Source of the DNA: Cognataquiflexum aquatile
Lineage (GTDB): Bacteria; Bacteroidota; Bacteroidia; Cytophagales; Cyclobacteriaceae
Assembly (NCBI RefSeq): GCF_003316845.1
Contig: NZ_QMIK01000004.1
Span: 1-64,000 of the forward strand
Length of the DNA stretch: 64,000 bases
Reading direction: 5' to 3'
The translations under genes and the position numbers were made by a program. How positions within the stretch are numbered: position 1 is the stretch's first letter; each line of letters starts with the position of its first letter. Under the pieces are notes generated by a model. That model was given only the letters and a program-made list of their open reading frames with translations, ran no database searches and was not told where the DNA came from. Below are positions 50,763 to 60,508 of the stretch, in pieces.

Positions 50763-52343
50763 ATGAAAACCCAAAGCAAAAAAGTAAAACCACGTCTAAT
50801 CCGTGGCCTTTTTGCAGCTGTATTTTTTACCTTATTATTTGGCTGCAAAAATGAAAATACCGGCCAAACTGAGGAGAATAAGCTACCAAACATTGTCATC
50901 ATTTACATGGATGATTTGGGATATGGTGATCTGAGCGCTTACGGTGCCACCGAATTGCAGACTCCCAATATGGACAGGTTGGCCAATGAAGGTATGAAGT
51001 TCACCAATGCCTATGCTACCTCCGCCACCTGTACGCCCAGCAGGTATGCTTTGCTCACAGGAATCTATCCCTGGAGAAATGAAAATGCCAAGATCTTGCC
51101 TGGTACCGCCCCCTTATTGATTGGGGTTGATCAGATGACCGTTCCCAAAATGTTGAAAACCAAAGGCTATCATACCAGAATTGTAGGCAAATGGCATTTG
51201 GGATTGGGTGAAGGAAATATGGATTGGAATCAGCGCGTTTCACCCGGACCCAATGAGGTTGGGTTTGATTATGCCTATATCATGGCTGCGACGCAGGATC
51301 GGGTACCCACTGTCTATATAGAAAATGGCCTCGTAGTCGGTTTGGAAGCCGATGATCCCATTTTGGTGGATTACGACAAAAACTTTGAGGGTGAACCGAC
51401 GGGTTTGGACAATCCTGAACTGATCAAAATGAAATGGCATCACGGTCATAACAACAGCATTGTCAACGGTATCCCTCGGATCGGTTTTATGAAAGGAGGA
51501 GAAAAAGCCAAATGGGTAGATGAGGATATGGCAGACCATTTTCTGATCAAAGCCCAGGAGTATATCAACGGAAAGAAAAATGATGAAAACCCATTTTTCC
51601 TCTATTTTGCGATGCAGCAGCCACATGTGCCTAGAACTCCGCACCCGAGATTTGTAGGAAAATCAGGAATGGGTCCTAGGGGGGATGTGATTTTGGAAGC
51701 TGACTGGGCCATTGGAGAATTACTGAAGACTTTGGAAGAAGCAGGGATTTTGGAAAATACCTTGGTGATTTTTTCTTCTGACAATGGGCCTGTTCTGAAT
51801 GATGGTTACTATGATGAAGCCGTCGAGAAAATAGGAAACCATAAACCCGCAGGAATCCTGAGAGGTGGGAAGTACAGCCTTTTTGAGGCAGGAACCAAGG
51901 TTCCATTTATGACCTATTGGAAGGGGAAAATCAAACCTGGGGTTTCTGATGCCTTGGTATCACAATTGGACTTGTTCTCTTCCCTGTCCAAGCTTGTGGG
52001 AAGTGAAATTGCCACCGAAGACAGCAAGGACATGCTGTCAGTCCTGTTGGGAGAAACAAATCTGGGAAGAGAAGAATTGATTTTAGAGGCTACCACCAAG
52101 ACAGCCCTTCGCAGCGGGGATTATATCATGATACCCCCATACCAAGGTCCGGCAGTAAATCAATCCGTCAATATAGAATTGGGAAATGATCTCCAATATC
52201 AACTCTATAACCTCAAGGCAGATCCCGGCCAAAAAAACAACATTGCTGCGGCAGAACCGGAAATGCTTGAGAAATTGAAGAAAAGATTTGAAGAATTGAG
52301 GGGTGTCGGAACAGGAATTATTGAACAATTGGAATTGAAGTAA
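50763..52343 (+). CDS. sulfatase (formylglycine-dependent) lipoprotein
   Basis: 526 residues. The lipoprotein signal ends at LLFGC (Cys28). The metal-binding start is IVIIYMDDLGYGD and the sulfatase signature is CTPSRYALLTG, with Cys90 as the residue converted to formylglycine. Other family points are GKWHLG, the MQQPHVPRTPHPRF histidine block and SSDNGPV. It removes sulfate esters from glycans or small molecules in the periplasm or on the surface. No maturase gene is adjacent. A terminator follows. Confidence 0.93.
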   Translation: MKTQSKKVKPRLIRGLFAAVFFTLLFGCKNENTGQTEENKLPNIVIIYMDDLGYGDLSAYGATELQTPNMDRLANEGMKFTNAYATSATCTPSRYALLTGIYPWRNENAKILPGTAPLLIGVDQMTVPKMLKTKGYHTRIVGKWHLGLGEGNMDWNQRVSPGPNEVGFDYAYIMAATQDRVPTVYIENGLVVGLEADDPILVDYDKNFEGEPTGLDNPELIKMKWHHGHNNSIVNGIPRIGFMKGGEKAKWVDEDMADHFLIKAQEYINGKKNDENPFFLYFAMQQPHVPRTPHPRFVGKSGMGPRGDVILEADWAIGELLKTLEEAGILENTLVIFSSDNGPVLNDGYYDEAVEKIGNHKPAGILRGGKYSLFEAGTKVPFMTYWKGKIKPGVSDALVSQLDLFSSLSKLVGSEIATEDSKDMLSVLLGETNLGREELILEATTKTALRSGDYIMIPPYQGPAVNQSVNIELGNDLQYQLYNLKADPGQKNNIAAAEPEMLEKLKKRFEELRGVGTGIIEQLELK

Positions 52344-52360
52344 TTTAAACGATTTGGAAT

Positions 52361-52399
52361 AAAAAAAACCTGGAAGAAACATTTTCCAGGTTTTTTTTA
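52361..52399. terminator. bidirectional terminator between convergent genes
   Basis: AAAAAAAACCTGGAA and TTCCAGGTTTTTTTT flank an 8-base loop. It serves the sulfatase on the plus strand and plausibly the dienelactone hydrolase-like gene on the minus strand. Confidence 0.85.
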
Positions 52400-52452
52400 T
52401 GGTAAAATTTAAGACAGGTTATAATCTTTCAATCTTCCAATTTTCAAATCTT

Positions 52453-53319
52453 TCAATTCCCAAACTTCCCTTTCAAATAGCCCAAAGCCATACCATATGC
52501 TTCTGCGGTAGCTTCGCTGTCATATTTTGGGTTGGAGGGATTGGAGAATCCATGCACTGCGTCAAATATTTTGTATTCTAGGTCTTTTCCGGCTTTGTCC
52601 ATCGCAGCAGCAAATTCTTCAATCACTGCTTTGGAAATATTTTCTTCAGTAGCAAAAAGTCCCAAAACATCAGAGTTCAAAGTTTTCAATTGCTCCACAT
52701 CACGTACCGGCATGCCGTAATAAATGATCGAGCCCACGTTTTGTTTGCCTAGTAAAAGTGCGGATTTCAATGACCATCCTCCTCCAAAACACCAGCCCAC
52801 ATTGGCGATTTTAGCATCTTTACCTGCAAAATCCTTGGCGCCAAGAACGATTGTCTCCAGTCTTTTTTCATTTGTTCCCCTCATGAAACCCATTGCCTCT
52901 TGGGGATTTGAGGTCACATTGCCATCATACATGTCGATAGCGATCACGTTGACATTTCCTCCAAGGTCAGTATAAAATTTGTCTGATTCGGCTTTGATAT
53001 TGTCATTGAGACCCCACCATTCCTGGTAGACAAAAAGCCAGTTGTTTGATGGTTTTTTGGCTTTGATCAGATAGCCGTTGGCTTTTTTTCCATCTGCGGT
53101 TGGGAAAGTTGTCATTTCCCCCAATGGATTAAAGTCAAAAGGAACCGGGGAAGGATGGAAAGCAACGAACTTGGGATCGTCAAGGAACGCGATCATTTCG
53201 GAAGGACCTGTGTGGCACATGGTGATTTCGTCAGAAACGATTACGGTTTCTTTTTCGGATACTTTCCAGCCAATGAGGCCGATAAGGATCAGATTGAGGT
53301 AGATGATGATTTTGTACAT
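52453..53319 (-). CDS. dienelactone hydrolase family protein, membrane-anchored
   Basis: 288 residues. The N-terminal hydrophobic segment (IIYLNLILIGLIGWKV) is a signal or anchor, so unlike cytosolic DLH it is periplasmic. The alpha/beta hydrolase core has the nucleophile Cys177 in VGWCFGGGWS and a His in AVHGFSN; the acid is in FATEEN or nearby. QEWWGLNDNIKAESDKF is typical of the family. It may cleave lactones or esters. It is divergent from the M14 peptidase gene. Confidence 0.85.
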   Translation of the reverse strand: MYKIIIYLNLILIGLIGWKVSEKETVIVSDEITMCHTGPSEMIAFLDDPKFVAFHPSPVPFDFNPLGEMTTFPTADGKKANGYLIKAKKPSNNWLFVYQEWWGLNDNIKAESDKFYTDLGGNVNVIAIDMYDGNVTSNPQEAMGFMRGTNEKRLETIVLGAKDFAGKDAKIANVGWCFGGGWSLKSALLLGKQNVGSIIYYGMPVRDVEQLKTLNSDVLGLFATEENISKAVIEEFAAAMDKAGKDLEYKIFDAVHGFSNPSNPKYDSEATAEAYGMALGYLKGKFGN

Positions 53320-53540
53320 AGGGTTAGTTTTTGGTTAGAACTGTTTAAAATAGATATTGTTGGCCTGACGGTAAGGAGAAAACATGCCTACTGCAATGAA
53401 AGGAAATAGTAAGATCAAATTTAACCAATTTGAATTTGGAATATGACCAATCAAACCTTTTTCTTTCCGATTACAATCCCGCTTTTGGTTTGGAAAAAGG
53501 TCCGTGCTAAATTGAAAAAAATACCTAACAGCAGATACTT

Positions 53541-56255
53541 ATGAGAAAATTTTACTTCTTGTGGGCAATAGTAGGTTTGTTGACCTTTACTACTGCCTTT
53601 TCCCAAAGCATCCCCACCCCGAAGGAACATTTTGGTTTTGAGATAGGGGAAGACTACAAATTGGCCACGTATACGGCTACAGATGCTTATTTCAGAAAAC
53701 TGGCTGCCCTTTCAGACCGCGTAAAGTTCGTAGAAATCGGACCGACGGAGGAAGGAAGACAAATGCCGATGATGATCATCACCTCCCCCGAAAACCACAA
53801 AAAATTAGACCGGTATAAGGAGATTTCCCAATTGCTCGCAAGGGCCGAAATCACCGAAGAAGAGGCCAAAAAGCTATCTGTTGAGGGAAAACCTGTGGTT
53901 TGGATCGATGGTGGATTGCACTCTACAGAGACTGTAGGCTCGCACCAGTTGATCCCGACTTACTACGAATTGGTCAGCAGCAATGATCCTGAAATCCTCC
54001 GCTTTCTTGACGACCTGATCATTCTGATGGTACAGGTCAATCCTGACGGACAAGAGATTGTCACCAATTGGTACATGGGTCCTTCTGATGTCAAAAAGAG
54101 AAATATGAACAGCCCTTACATGTACCAAAAGTACGTGGGTCATGACAACAACAGGGATTTTTTCATGATGAACATGAAGGAAACTACCAACACTTCGCTT
54201 CAGCAATATGTGGAGTGGCTTCCACAAATCATCTACAACCACCATCAGACCTCGCCGGCAGGAACAGTTGTCGCAGGACCTCCTTATAGGGATCCTTTCA
54301 ACCATGTTTTTGATCCATTGATCATGACAAGCTTGGATGGAGTAGGTGCCGCGATGATCAACAGACTCAATTTGGAAGGAAGACCCGGTTATACACGTCT
54401 TGGCGGTTCGGTGTTTTCATCTTGGTGGAATGGTGGCTTGCGTACCACGCCCTATTTTCACAACATGATCGGTATCCTGACAGAAATCACCGGAGGGCCT
54501 ACACCTTCCGAGATTCCTTTGGTGCCGGACAGATTGATCCCGACCCATGCCACGCCATTTCCAATCGAGCCTCAGGCTTGGAGTTTCAAAAAATCAATCG
54601 ACTATTCTGTTTCGCTGAACTTTGCGATTTTGGATTTTGCCAGCAGAAATGATGACGCCATCCTTTACAACATCTATAAGATGGGTAAAAACAGCATTGA
54701 CCGTGGCAATATGGATTATTGGACGAAATATCCAAAGAGATCTGCCGCTGTCCAGGCAGCCTATGACAAAGCCAAAGAAAAGAAGTCAGCCGACGATCCT
54801 GAAATGGCTTTTTTTGGTATGAGAAGCGGATTGCCAAAGCAATATTTCGATTCGGTTTTTCAGGATATGGACCTTCGCGATCCAAGAGGATTTATCCTTC
54901 CTGCCGATCAGGCAGACTTCCCGACTGCGGTCAGGTTTATCAATGCCTTGATCAAATCCGGGATTTTGGTGCATAAAGCCACTGCGGAATTTACAGTGGA
55001 TGGCAAAAAATATCCTGCAGGTTCGTATGTGGTGAAATCCGCCCAGGCATTCCGTCCTCACGTCTTGGACATGTTTGAGCCCCAGGATCACCCTAATGAT
55101 TTCGAATATCCGGGAGGACCTCCAAAGCGTCCTTACGATGCAGCAGGATGGACTTTGGCCTACCAGATGGGTGTAGAGTTTGACAGGATCATGGAGGGGT
55201 TTGATGGACCATTTGAGCGGATTGGCTATGGTGAAGTTCAAAGTTTCCCTGCCATGAAAGTGCCTTCCGGTTCAGGATTTTTGATTGATGCCAGAGCAAA
55301 CAATGCCTTTATTGCAGTCAATGATTTGTTGAAATCAGGAGCTGAAGTTTCACGAACCACTTCAACTGTTTCAGGATTGCCCGCAGGGAGTTTCTATGTT
55401 TCCGGTGGCAAAGCAGTTTTAGAGAAAGCCGCAAAAGATTTTGGGGTGAAATTGGTGGCAAGTTCCAAGCCTTCCGGCGCAGTCAAAATCAAACCTGCAA
55501 GAATTGCCTTGTTTGACCATTATGGAGGTTCTATGCCTTCAGGTTGGGTAAGGTGGATGATGGAGCAATACCATTTTCCATTCCAGGTTATTTTTCCTCA
55601 GGACATTGACAAAGGTGATTTGAAAGCCAAATATGATGTCATCTTATTTATCGGTGCAGGCGCACCAGGTACCATCAGAAGCTGGGGTGGCATGCCAAAA
55701 GCAGAAGACATCGATGCACAATACCACAAACTCCTTGGCAACCTGACCAAAGACAAGTCAGTACCTGAATTGAAAAAATTCATGGAAGACGGAGGAAATG
55801 TAGTAGCCGTAGGTGCGAGCACTTCGCTTGCCTACGACCTCGGGCTCCCGGTGACGAATGCCTTATTAGAAAAACTTCCTGATGGAAGAGAAAGACCTTT
55901 ATCAGGTGAAAAATACTATATACCCGGAAGTATCCTGAAAGCAAATCTTGATTCATCAGCTCCGGCAAACTGGGGAATGGGAGAGTCTGCCAACATGGTA
56001 TTCAACAACAGTCCAGTATTCAACCTTGCCCCTGATGCACTGATCAAAGGCATCAAACCTTTGGCTTGGTTCGGGACAGAATCACCGCTAATATCCGGTT
56101 GGGCTTGGGGACAATCTTATCTGAGAAATGGTGTGGTCGCATTTGAGGCACCGATCGGAAAAGGAAAACTGGTAGCTTTCGGACCGGAGATCACTTTCAG
56201 GGCGCAGGCACACAATACTTTCAAGTTGTTGTTTAATCAGCTTTATGTGAAATAG
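53541..56255 (+). CDS. M14-type zinc carboxypeptidase, exported
   Basis: 904 residues with a signal peptide ending FSQ. The zinc site starts with H127-x-x-E130 (GGLHSTETVGSHQ); a second His lies in IIYNHHQTSPAG (around residue 235) and the catalytic Glu in IGILTEITGG (around 318). The peptidase domain spans ~30-370. The C-terminal ~500 residues contain a flavodoxin-like or DJ-1-like segment (IALFDHYGGSMPSGWVRWMM... NVVAVGASTSLAYDLGLP), a layout found in long Bacteroidota M14 proteins. It probably trims peptides or peptidoglycan stems outside the inner membrane. It ends with a strong terminator. Confidence 0.9.
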   Translation: MRKFYFLWAIVGLLTFTTAFSQSIPTPKEHFGFEIGEDYKLATYTATDAYFRKLAALSDRVKFVEIGPTEEGRQMPMMIITSPENHKKLDRYKEISQLLARAEITEEEAKKLSVEGKPVVWIDGGLHSTETVGSHQLIPTYYELVSSNDPEILRFLDDLIILMVQVNPDGQEIVTNWYMGPSDVKKRNMNSPYMYQKYVGHDNNRDFFMMNMKETTNTSLQQYVEWLPQIIYNHHQTSPAGTVVAGPPYRDPFNHVFDPLIMTSLDGVGAAMINRLNLEGRPGYTRLGGSVFSSWWNGGLRTTPYFHNMIGILTEITGGPTPSEIPLVPDRLIPTHATPFPIEPQAWSFKKSIDYSVSLNFAILDFASRNDDAILYNIYKMGKNSIDRGNMDYWTKYPKRSAAVQAAYDKAKEKKSADDPEMAFFGMRSGLPKQYFDSVFQDMDLRDPRGFILPADQADFPTAVRFINALIKSGILVHKATAEFTVDGKKYPAGSYVVKSAQAFRPHVLDMFEPQDHPNDFEYPGGPPKRPYDAAGWTLAYQMGVEFDRIMEGFDGPFERIGYGEVQSFPAMKVPSGSGFLIDARANNAFIAVNDLLKSGAEVSRTTSTVSGLPAGSFYVSGGKAVLEKAAKDFGVKLVASSKPSGAVKIKPARIALFDHYGGSMPSGWVRWMMEQYHFPFQVIFPQDIDKGDLKAKYDVILFIGAGAPGTIRSWGGMPKAEDIDAQYHKLLGNLTKDKSVPELKKFMEDGGNVVAVGASTSLAYDLGLPVTNALLEKLPDGRERPLSGEKYYIPGSILKANLDSSAPANWGMGESANMVFNNSPVFNLAPDALIKGIKPLAWFGTESPLISGWAWGQSYLRNGVVAFEAPIGKGKLVAFGPEITFRAQAHNTFKLLFNQLYVK

Positions 56256-56283
56256 ATTGTAAGTGTCAAAACTTCATATTGGA

Positions 56284-56319
56284 GAGGAAACAGGTTGAAT
56301 AGCCTGTTTCCTCTTTTTT
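56284..56319 (+). terminator. terminator of the M14 gene
   Basis: GAGGAAACAGG and CCTGTTTCCTC form an 11-bp stem, followed by seven T. Confidence 0.88.
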
Positions 56320-56833
56320 TGCTCAAAGTTTTTTACTTTTTATGGAAGCCGGTAAAAGAAACTACGCCTAAGAATTCTCGGGTTTTGGGGTTTCTTATTT
56401 TTTCAAAGAACAATTAGTTTCTTAAATAAAAATTGGTCTAATTTGTGTGGTTTGTTTTTCATATAGATGGACAGTTTTTGATATTCATGGTTAAAATTTA
56501 ATCTGAAATATTAAAATCAAGCCCAAATTTGAATTTTGTGGGTGCAATCACCACCAAATGATTCAAGCCCATTGATCAAATAACCCAAAATAAACTCTTC
56601 CAGATTACTTCAGTGATTGTTACCATCAATAGGTAGAATTAAAACATTGAATTCGGATTCAAAAAAGTTTAGATATGGGTATCTCTGTTTGTGTATTGTT
56701 AGATAATATTTGGGATAGGATGTTTGCCAAATCTTTTTCTTCTGAATATCAATTATTGGATTTTTTAGGCCCCATGACAATTTCCCAAAATATCAATTCA
56801 AGCAAATTCTAACGATTCAAAACGGGACAAAAT
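56320..56833. other. A+T-rich intergenic region with one short open frame
   Basis: No convincing gene. A 45-codon frame at 56675-56812 (starting MGISVCVLLDNIWD) is open, but has no ribosome binding site and no family resemblance, so I regard it as doubtful. The region probably contains the promoter of the glycosyltransferase pair; no clear TAnnTTTG was found. Confidence 0.35.
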
Positions 56834-57679
56834 ATGGCCGTAACCGATAAAAAGCTCTGTATTTTTATTCATTTCTGTAACCTGCCATACTTTCCCAAGT
56901 ATGTAGAAATATATGTAAAAGAGCTTTCAGGGTATTTTGATGAACTGATTCTGATTTCCAACGAAAGGCAGGTCCAAGATGCTGAGAATGTTAATTTACC
57001 CAATGTCAGGATGATGTTCGTCCAAAATGAAGGATATGATCTTGGCATGTTTCATAAAGCCATCGAAAAAGTAAATCCAGAAGAGTACAGTCAGATAGCC
57101 TGTATCAATGATTCCAATATTTTATTCAAATCCTTAGAGCCTGTTTTTACCTGGGGAGAAAAACAGGATTTGGATTTTTGGGGATTGATTGATTCTTACC
57201 AAAAACCGTGGTTTTCGACACATTCAGACAACCACCATATTCAGAGTCACTTTTTGGTCTTCAATAGAAAAGCCATTGAACTGATTCCTCAAATTTTCAA
57301 ATCCCTTGAGCTGGAAAAATTGTACAAGGAGGAGGATTTGAAAAAACTCCGCCAAACAGTAATCAATACATGGGAGATTGGTTTGACGCAGTTTTTTAAA
57401 AGCCAAGGATTAAGAGTAGGAAGTTTTATTGACAGCAGGTCCTTTTCAGCACAGAATAACATAAAAAAAGACACCAATTTAAGCCATTCCCACTATTTCA
57501 GGTTGATCAAGGCGGGCTATCCTGTCATCAAAAAGAAAGTGATTTTCCATACCAAATTTTTCAAGTGCTTTTTTAGACCAAAGATAAAGTGGGATGCCAT
57601 GATGTTGAAATACGGCAACAGGGATTGGGATCTAGAAGGCTTAATTAAGGATCTGAAAAGGATGAAAAGAGAAAAGTAA
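56834..57679 (+). CDS. RgpF-like polysaccharide glycosyltransferase
   Basis: 281 residues, cytosolic. The pattern LCIFIHFCNLPYFPKYVEIYVKEL near the N-terminus, then NEGYDLGMFHKAIEKV and CINDSNILF, fits the rhamnan-synthesis RgpF/GT-A-like family (D-x-G-x-D-like element in NEGYDLG). HSHYFRLIKAGYPVIKKKVIF near the end is also typical. It probably adds sugars in O-antigen, capsule or exopolysaccharide synthesis. It is followed after 97 bp by a DUF4422 protein. No other polysaccharide-assembly genes are present. Confidence 0.75.
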   Translation: MAVTDKKLCIFIHFCNLPYFPKYVEIYVKELSGYFDELILISNERQVQDAENVNLPNVRMMFVQNEGYDLGMFHKAIEKVNPEEYSQIACINDSNILFKSLEPVFTWGEKQDLDFWGLIDSYQKPWFSTHSDNHHIQSHFLVFNRKAIELIPQIFKSLELEKLYKEEDLKKLRQTVINTWEIGLTQFFKSQGLRVGSFIDSRSFSAQNNIKKDTNLSHSHYFRLIKAGYPVIKKKVIFHTKFFKCFFRPKIKWDAMMLKYGNRDWDLEGLIKDLKRMKREK

Positions 57680-57776
57680 GACCAATTTGGGAATATTTTT
57701 TAAGGAGCTTTTCAATAAACCGGATTCCTAAGCTAATTTGCTTGTGTATTTTTAAAAAAATTGAATTCTCAAACCC

Positions 57777-58595
57777 ATGACTGACCATTTGGATTCGAAA
57801 ATATACATCATGCATTACAAGAAGGGCATGGTTTTGAAAAACGATTCCCTGTACCGGCCTCTCATGTGTGGCAATGCATTGAATCCTGAAAAAGCCTCAG
57901 ACAACATGACAGGGGATGATTCCGGTGATAATATTTCTGAAAAAAATTCTTTTTTCAGCGAATTGACTGGTACATATTGGATCTGGAAAAATACCGACCA
58001 TGAGGTCACAGGCACTTGTCACTACCGGAGATTCTACACTGTCGAGCCTGAACCGCTTTTCTATAGGATCAAGCGTTTTTTTTATTATCCGATTGGATTG
58101 GCTGCCAAAAGGTATGGATTGATTTATACCGATAATGTGGATTTTTTCAGTTCAAAAATCTTAAATCAAGAGCAATTGAATGGTCTTCTCAGCCGTTTTG
58201 ATGCCATATTGCCCCAGGCCCGCAAGTTGAGGTATTCGGTAGAGGAACACTACAGACGCTACCATGATATCCATGATCTGGAAATTCTCCGTTCTATTCT
58301 TGAAGAAAAATGTCCGGAATACCTGCCTGCTTATGAAGCGGTCCTTCAAGGCAATAGGCTGTATGCCAACAATATGTTTATATTGAAGCGTGAACAATAC
58401 CAAAAATTCATGCCTTGGTGGTTTGGGATGATGTTTGAATTTGAGAGAAGAATCGATCTTGAAAATTATACCGGATACCAAAAAAGAATCCTTGGCTTTA
58501 TTGCTGAAAGATTGCTCACGGTGTGGTTCAAAAAAGAACAATTGAACTGTAAAGAACTCCAACTGATTTATTTCAAAAATTTCAAAAAAGAATAA
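57777..58595 (+). CDS. DUF4422-type glycosyltransferase-like protein
   Basis: 272 residues, no signal peptide. Hallmarks of DUF4422: an early IYIMHYKKG strand, PLMCGNAL, SFFSELTGTYWIWKNT, TGTCHYRRFYT and DAILPQARKLRYSVEEHYRRYH, then NNMFILKREQY. These are found in capsular polysaccharide loci and are presumed galactosyl- or related transferases. It works next to the RgpF-like gene. The arrangement suggests a small two-gene glycan-modification unit rather than a full capsule locus. Confidence 0.85.
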   Translation: MTDHLDSKIYIMHYKKGMVLKNDSLYRPLMCGNALNPEKASDNMTGDDSGDNISEKNSFFSELTGTYWIWKNTDHEVTGTCHYRRFYTVEPEPLFYRIKRFFYYPIGLAAKRYGLIYTDNVDFFSSKILNQEQLNGLLSRFDAILPQARKLRYSVEEHYRRYHDIHDLEILRSILEEKCPEYLPAYEAVLQGNRLYANNMFILKREQYQKFMPWWFGMMFEFERRIDLENYTGYQKRILGFIAERLLTVWFKKEQLNCKELQLIYFKNFKKE

Positions 58596-58671
58596 AGATT
58601 GATCTGTCGGGAATTTGACACAGATGAAAAGTCCAAACTGCGTAATTCAATTCATTAAACCTTATAAACTC

Positions 58672-59430
58672 ATGAAATCCAATTTGATTCCTTCGCTGCT
58701 CCTGATTGTTTTATGGGCTTTTCTCCAATCCTGTAAGCCTGTATCTGAGGCCCAACAAATCGTGGACCGGTCCATTGAAGCACATGGAGGTAAGTTATTT
58801 GAAACTAGCAATATCAGTTTTGATTTCAGAGACCGGCAATATGAAATCTTCAAAAGCCCTTCCAAATTTCGATATACCAGGGAATTTTCAGATTCTACTG
58901 GCTATGTCCGTGATGTGCTGAATAACTCCGGATTTGTCAGAACAGTCAATGGTGAAGCAGTTACCCTTCCCGAGGACAGGGTCAGGGCCTTTACCAACTC
59001 TGTCAATTCTGTGGCTTACTTCACCTTTTTGCCTTACGGCTTAAATGATGAAGCGGTATTCAAAACTTATTTGGGTGAGGCTGAGCTTGAAGGAAAAAAG
59101 TACCACAAAGTCAAGGTGACTTTTTCTGAAGATGGGGGCGGAGAGGACTTTGACGACGTGTTTATTTATTGGTTCAATCAGGAAACCAACCTTATCGATT
59201 ACCTTGCTTATTCCTACCATACTGATGGTGGTGGGGTGAGGTTCCGCAAGGCGATCAGACAGCACAATGTTGGAGGTATAATCCTTCAGGATTTTGAAAA
59301 TTACCAACCGGCGGATAAAAACACCCCTGTGGAAGACATGGAAAACCTGTTTAAAGAAGGTAAATTGGAATTACTTTCTGAAATCATTTTAGAGAATGTG
59401 GTGGTGGAACTACCCGTTACCAAACAATAG
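58672..59430 (+). CDS. DUF6503-type lipoprotein
   Basis: About 252 residues. The ATG at 58672 gives a proper lipoprotein signal (MKSNLIPSLLLIVLWAFLQSC, read to the Cys), whereas an ATG 19 codons upstream does not. The mature part is beta-rich and begins with AQQIVDRSIEAHGGKLFE, the 'AHGG' pattern seen in DUF6503 proteins, followed by strands resembling LolA/LolB-type half barrels (ISFDFRDRQYEIF). The role may be lipid or lipoprotein carriage; this is not established. The downstream glycosidase-like gene starts 4 bp after its stop, so they are one operon. Confidence 0.75.
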   Translation: MKSNLIPSLLLIVLWAFLQSCKPVSEAQQIVDRSIEAHGGKLFETSNISFDFRDRQYEIFKSPSKFRYTREFSDSTGYVRDVLNNSGFVRTVNGEAVTLPEDRVRAFTNSVNSVAYFTFLPYGLNDEAVFKTYLGEAELEGKKYHKVKVTFSEDGGGEDFDDVFIYWFNQETNLIDYLAYSYHTDGGGVRFRKAIRQHNVGGIILQDFENYQPADKNTPVEDMENLFKEGKLELLSEIILENVVVELPVTKQ

Positions 59431-59434
59431 CAAA

Positions 59435-60466
59435 ATGAAAAGACCTCTGATCTTGCTTGTGTTGATTTTGCTGAGTCTGGCCATCTGGACTTATCAAAAT
59501 CAGGCTGCCGAAGAAAATATCGGCATTGTTATCGCCGATAAACACAAGGGAGTATGTTGGGTGGGGAGCAGAAATCCTCTGGAAGGATGGGAATTGGATA
59601 CATTGGGGAGTTTTGGTGTGAGCCATATTTCCCAGACTCCATTTGGATGGCAAGGGGATCCAAACCTTCCTGAAATCAAATGGGAGGAGCATTCTGATAA
59701 AATGTGGTGGGGAGAATCTCTCAAGGGGATGAATACAACCACCTCCATTGGCAGGGAAAAGGGCATTGAAAGTATTCTAAAGCCACATCTTTGGGTGAGG
59801 GGGAGTTGGCCGGGAACCATCAGCATGAAGACAGAAGCAGACTGGGAAAAATGGTTTGAGCAATACACTGCCTTCATCCTTTATTTTGCACGGTTTGCTG
59901 AGGAAAATCAGATCCCGATTTTGTGTATCGGAACAGAATTGGAGATGACAAGTGAGCGGGAGAAGGATTGGAGGAAAGTTATTGAAGAAATCAGGTCTGT
60001 GTACAAGGGCGAACTCGTATATGCTGCGAATTTTACAGAATACCAACAGATTGAATTTTGGGATGCCTTGGATTACATTGGCATTCAGGCTTATTTCCCC
60101 TTGAGTGACAAGACGAATCCTGATCTCGAGGAATTGATTTCTTCTTGGGAAAAGAAAAGTAAAGAAATAGAAAAGACCGTGAGGCAATATCGTAAGCCGG
60201 TTATTTTTACAGAAATCGGCTATTGCAACACCGAGGATGCGGCCATCCAACCATGGGTTTGGCCAAATGAAAGAAAGGAAATCCCGCTGTCGGAGGAAGT
60301 TCAGGCGCTTTGCTATGAGGCTTTCTTTCAGACAGCTTGGAAAAAAGATTGGTTGGCGGGCGTCTATTTTTGGAAATGGTATCCTCAACCCCGTGAACGG
60401 GATCCGGATTTTACCCCGCAAAACAAAAAGGCGCAATTGGTGATGAGAAGTTATTTTTCAGAATAA
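59435..60466 (+). CDS. GH113-like glycoside hydrolase (possible beta-mannanase)
   Basis: 343 residues from the ATG at 59435. An N-terminal hydrophobic segment (RPLILLVLILLSLAIW) exports or anchors it. The rest is a TIM barrel: GVSHISQTPFGWQ, LKPHLWVRG, then acid/base Glu168 in CIGTELEMTS and nucleophile Glu260 in VIFTEIGYC, the arrangement of clan GH-A enzymes such as GH113. WKWYPQPRERDPDF closes the barrel. The substrate is not certain: mannan is the usual GH113 substrate. Operon with the DUF6503 gene. Confidence 0.8.
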   Translation: MKRPLILLVLILLSLAIWTYQNQAAEENIGIVIADKHKGVCWVGSRNPLEGWELDTLGSFGVSHISQTPFGWQGDPNLPEIKWEEHSDKMWWGESLKGMNTTTSIGREKGIESILKPHLWVRGSWPGTISMKTEADWEKWFEQYTAFILYFARFAEENQIPILCIGTELEMTSEREKDWRKVIEEIRSVYKGELVYAANFTEYQQIEFWDALDYIGIQAYFPLSDKTNPDLEELISSWEKKSKEIEKTVRQYRKPVIFTEIGYCNTEDAAIQPWVWPNERKEIPLSEEVQALCYEAFFQTAWKKDWLAGVYFWKWYPQPRERDPDFTPQNKKAQLVMRSYFSE

Positions 60467-60508
60467 GACCCATAATTTTTGAACAAGAACTAGCAAAATC
60501 AAATAGGC

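Noticed and set aside
56675-56812. 45-codon open frame before the glycosyltransferase pair
   Set aside because: No ribosome binding site, no family resemblance and A+T-rich surroundings; kept only as a note.
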